A DNA stretch of 32,410 bases from the NCBI GenBank assembly GCA_016190485.1, contig JACPQN010000075.1, positions 1 to 32,410 on the forward strand. Direction: 5' to 3'. Source of the DNA: Chloroflexota bacterium. GTDB taxonomy: Bacteria > Chloroflexota > Dehalococcoidia > SHYD01. Numbering within the stretch: the first letter of the stretch is position 1; every line of letters begins with the position of its first letter. This document shows positions 30,136 to 32,410 of the stretch, piece by piece. The notes under the pieces were generated by a model that was not told the origin of the DNA, did no database searches, and was given only the letters and a program-made list of their open reading frames with translations. Position numbers and translations under genes: made by a program.

Positions 30136-30924
30136 ATGCCCACATTCGAGACCATCCTCTACGAAAAGCGGGGGAAGATCGTCTACGTCACCCTCAACCG
30201 CCCCCACATCCTCAACGCCTTCAACGACCAGATGGCGGAGGAGATCAACGAGGCGTGGTTCGAGTTCGACGCCGATCCGGAGGCCCACGTGGCCATTCTC
30301 TCCGGCGCCGGGCGCGCCTTCTGTTCCGGCGCCGACGTGCGGCAGCGCCAACTCCGACCACGGGAGGAGCTGATCCGCCTGGGCGGCCCCGGCGGCCGCA
30401 ACACCCGCGGGGGCGGCCTGCGCGAGACCGTCAACTGGAAACCCGTCATCGCCGCGATCCACGGCTATGCCTACGGCGCCGGGCTGGCGCTGCTGACCCA
30501 GGCCTGCGACCTGGTGGTGGCCGCCGAAGGCACCCGCTGCCAGCTCACCGAGGTGCGCCGGGGCCTCGGCGGCGCTGGCCTCTGGGTGAGCGCCTGGTTC
30601 TGGACCGGCGACCGCTTTGCCAACGAGCTGGCCATCACCGGCCGGGTCTTCACCGCGGAGGAGGCCTTGCAGCACGGCATGTTCAACCGCGTCGTCCCCC
30701 AGGACAAGCTGCTCTCCACCGCGGAGGAGCTGGCCGAGGAGATCCTCAAGAACCCGCCCCTCTCGGTGCGCGCCAGCGTGCGGATGGTGCGCTGGTACGT
30801 GGGCGAGATGTCCCGCGTCGCCGGGCTGTACAGCCAGGGCCTCAAGCTCCACCTCACCGAGGACTTCCGGGAGGGGGCCACGGCCTTCATGGAGAAGCGG
30901 GAGCCGGTGTTCCACGGCCGGTAG
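30136..30924 (+). CDS. Enoyl-CoA hydratase/isomerase-family protein (second crotonase)
   Basis: A 262-residue crotonase-fold protein. Oxyanion-hole segments: GRAFCSGADV (58-67) and HGYAYGAGLALLTQACDL. The first catalytic Glu of crotonase aligns with a hydrophobic residue, while the second is kept in QLTEVRRGLGG. This suits isomerases and other crotonase reactions as well as hydration. The ATG at 30136 has GGAGG seven bases upstream. The 44-base spacing from the acyl-CoA dehydrogenase implies one mRNA, so it probably acts on the dehydrogenase product. An aromatic, Trp-rich stretch (GLWVSAWFWTGDRF) may line the acyl pocket. Confidence 0.92.
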   Translation: MPTFETILYEKRGKIVYVTLNRPHILNAFNDQMAEEINEAWFEFDADPEAHVAILSGAGRAFCSGADVRQRQLRPREELIRLGGPGGRNTRGGGLRETVNWKPVIAAIHGYAYGAGLALLTQACDLVVAAEGTRCQLTEVRRGLGGAGLWVSAWFWTGDRFANELAITGRVFTAEEALQHGMFNRVVPQDKLLSTAEELAEEILKNPPLSVRASVRMVRWYVGEMSRVAGLYSQGLKLHLTEDFREGATAFMEKREPVFHGR

Positions 30925-30956
30925 ACCCCAGAACGCTATACGCCGCCCACAGGGAC

Positions 30957-31664
30957 ATGTCCTACTCCAGCGGCTACTTCACCACTCGGGAAACCTGGCG
31001 CGACTGGCGCATTGAAGCGGCACACCTGATGCGGCTGGCCCACGTGCGCAGGGGATCGCTAGTCCTAGAGATTGGCTGCGGCGCCGGCGGACTGCTGCGA
31101 TTACTCGGCGCCCGTGGCGCCCGCGCCGTAGGGATAGACCCCCTGGCCCTCGGACTAGAGCTTGCCCGGCACCGGGTCAGGCACGCCCAGCTCGTGCGAG
31201 TGGCAGCAGGCCCCGAGCTACCCTTCCAAGCTGACACGCTGGACGCCATCCTCGGCCAGCACGTTCTGGAGCATATCTCAGATGTGAACACGGCCATGCA
31301 GGAGTGGCGCCGCGTGTTGAAGCCCGGAGGATGGCTCGCCCTGGCGACCCCCAACGCGGATTACCCCGACCCGGCTCATTTTGCTGACGAGGACCATGAC
31401 CACGTGTTCTCCCCTCAGGAGCTCCGCAGCGCCGCCGAGCAGGCCGGGCTCGCCGTCGAGTGCTGCTACACCATCTTTCCCTATCTGTCCCGCAGGCGTT
31501 GGCTGCGGGGGTTTGGTGTGGTGGGCCACCAGCTGTTCCGCCGCGTGCCCTACTTCGCCCAGCGGGGGAGAACCGTCCTGCTGTCTGCCATGAAGCCCCC
31601 AACCAAACCGTGGCCAAGTCTGGAGGCCAGCACAGAAAGGAGCGCCGTCCATGCCGGACCATAA
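30957..31664 (+). CDS. SAM-dependent class I methyltransferase
   Basis: A 235-residue methyltransferase of the Methyltransf_11 type. Motif I LVLEIGCGAGGLLRLLG (35-51), the acidic end of strand 2 in AVGIDPLALG, motif II-like DAILGQHVLEHI, and the motif III region VLKPGGWLALATPN. It would methylate a small molecule, lipid or quinone. The target is unknown. The ATG at 30957-30959 has only AGGG nearby. Reading further upstream in frame runs antiparallel-free through the crotonase gene and is not credible. Its last 15 bases overlap the start of the M14 peptidase gene, implying coupled translation. Confidence 0.85.
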   Translation: MSYSSGYFTTRETWRDWRIEAAHLMRLAHVRRGSLVLEIGCGAGGLLRLLGARGARAVGIDPLALGLELARHRVRHAQLVRVAAGPELPFQADTLDAILGQHVLEHISDVNTAMQEWRRVLKPGGWLALATPNADYPDPAHFADEDHDHVFSPQELRSAAEQAGLAVECCYTIFPYLSRRRWLRGFGVVGHQLFRRVPYFAQRGRTVLLSAMKPPTKPWPSLEASTERSAVHAGP

Positions 31665-32410
31665 GCACCTCTCCCGGCGCACCTTTCTCCGGTCCCTGGC
31701 CGTCGCCTGGTGCGCCGCCAGCGGACTGGGGCTGAAGGCGCCCTCGTTCCCCCAGGCCGGCGAGGCGTCCATCATCGGGTGGTCCCAGGGAGGACTGCCC
31801 CTGAGCGTCCATCGTTACGGGGAAGGTCCCCTGCGTCTCTTGATCCTGGGCGGCCAGCACGGAGGACCCGAGGCCAACACCACGGAGCTGGCGCACCTGC
31901 TCATGAACCATCTGGCCGAGAACCCCCAGGAGATACCGCCCAACGTCACCGTGCATGTCCTGCCCAAGGGCAACCCCGATGGCTTGGTCCTGGGTAGCCG
32001 GCAGTATCGGAGCGAGGTGGACCCTAACCGCAACTGGGGCAGCCCCGACTGGCAGAGCGACGCCTATGATTCCAACGGGCGCTACCGGCCCGGCCTGGGT
32101 GGCCCGGAACCCTTCTCGGAGCAGGAGACGGCGGCACTGGGCAACTGGCTGTGGAGGGTCTGGCCCCAGTTCACCATCAACTACCACAGCGTAGGCGGGT
32201 TTATGTTTGGGGGTGGAGAGGGGCTGAGCGGCGAGCTGGCCGAGCTCTACTCCAATGCCAGCGGCTACCCCCGGCCCACGGGCGGCGGCGGCAGAAGCCC
32301 CCTGGGATACCGGGCCACGGGCAACATGAACGGGTGGCAGCGCAGCGTCGGCATGGGCGGGTGTCTCATCGAGCTGGCCAGCGCGGCCGACCCGGAGTTC
32401 GAGCGGAACC
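31650..32410 (+). CDS. Tat-exported M14-family zinc carboxypeptidase (3' end outside window)
   Basis: At least 253 residues, cut by the window edge. The ATG at 31650 has AGGAG eight bases upstream. The N-terminus carries a twin-arginine motif SRRTFLR (8-14) and a hydrophobic stretch to about 29, so it is predicted to be exported folded. M14 features: zinc ligands His70 and Glu74 (GGQHGGPE, the HGGxE variant), GNPDG (107-111), substrate-binding Asn126-Arg127 in DPNRNW, third zinc ligand His179 (NYHS) and catalytic Glu241 (CLIELA). This resembles D-glutamyl/murein-peptide or gamma-D-glutamyl carboxypeptidases, with the substrate unproven. It overlaps the methyltransferase gene by 15 bases. Confidence 0.88.

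Noticed and set aside
28745-30145. 466-codon open frame on the minus strand
   Set aside because: It is antisense to the acyl-CoA dehydrogenase, and its composition is that of a shadow frame.
30255-30956. Long N-terminal extension of the methyltransferase
   Set aside because: It overlaps the crotonase gene in another frame and is Arg/Pro-rich low-complexity sequence. The methyltransferase fold begins after 30957.

Overview
The window is a high-GC bacterial chromosome segment carrying about 25 protein-coding genes, no rRNA or tRNA that I can see, and an unusual number of short intergenic palindromic repeats. The gene mix suggests a free-living heterotroph, and the best guess is a member of Chloroflexota (SAR202 or Dehalococcoidia/Anaerolineae-like). 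The markers are several class III CoA-transferases, crotonases, an acyl-CoA dehydrogenase, D-2-hydroxyacid dehydrogenases, a nitronate-monooxygenase-like flavoprotein, YVTN/PQQ-like propellers and a Tat-exported M14 peptidase. This assignment is an inference from gene content and repeat style. No taxonomic marker was compared with a database.

Layout. 1-204 holds a repeat hairpin and a strong terminator. 205-6542 (minus) encodes a HAD hydrolase, an NMO-like flavin oxidoreductase, a Sir2 deacylase and a secreted two-propeller protein. 6543-6665 is a compact divergent control region that also drives a 61-residue plus-strand gene. 6930-13007 (minus) is a pheS-pheT operon split by an AAA ATPase gene, a PIN-like gene and a D-2-hydroxyacid dehydrogenase. 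The ATPase/PIN pair is visibly lower in GC than its surroundings. 13419-13847 (plus) encodes a receiver-like protein without a phosphoacceptor. 14172-17523 (minus) has an MFS exporter, an aldo/keto reductase and a second 2-hydroxyacid dehydrogenase. 17815-20049 (minus) has a quinone-oxidoreductase-type MDR and a PLP aminotransferase. 20351-21157 (plus) is a crotonase. 21214-23283 (minus) has galU and a Gfo/Idh/MocA protein. 23493-28640 (minus) holds four class III CoA-transferase genes in B-A-B-A order. 28913-32410 (plus) encodes an acyl-CoA dehydrogenase, a crotonase, a methyltransferase and a truncated M14 carboxypeptidase.

How the genes may work together. The CoA-transferases, acyl-CoA dehydrogenase and two crotonases look like a module that activates carboxylic acids as CoA thioesters and then oxidises and hydrates them. 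The AKR, hydroxyacid dehydrogenases, Gfo/Idh and NMO-like enzymes would supply oxidised organic acids. The substrate cannot be read from sequence.

Most notable points. (1) A low-GC ATPase plus PIN-like pair sits inside the phenylalanyl-tRNA synthetase operon. (2) A duplicated pair of CoA-transferase genes contains one partner with the catalytic Asp and one with Trp or Tyr at that position. (3) A non-coding element family with inverted ends is flanked by CTAG, and both copies abut a gene so that the gene's TAG stop lies inside the CTAG. (4) Several palindromic repeat families are present, with compensatory changes and one nested inside another.
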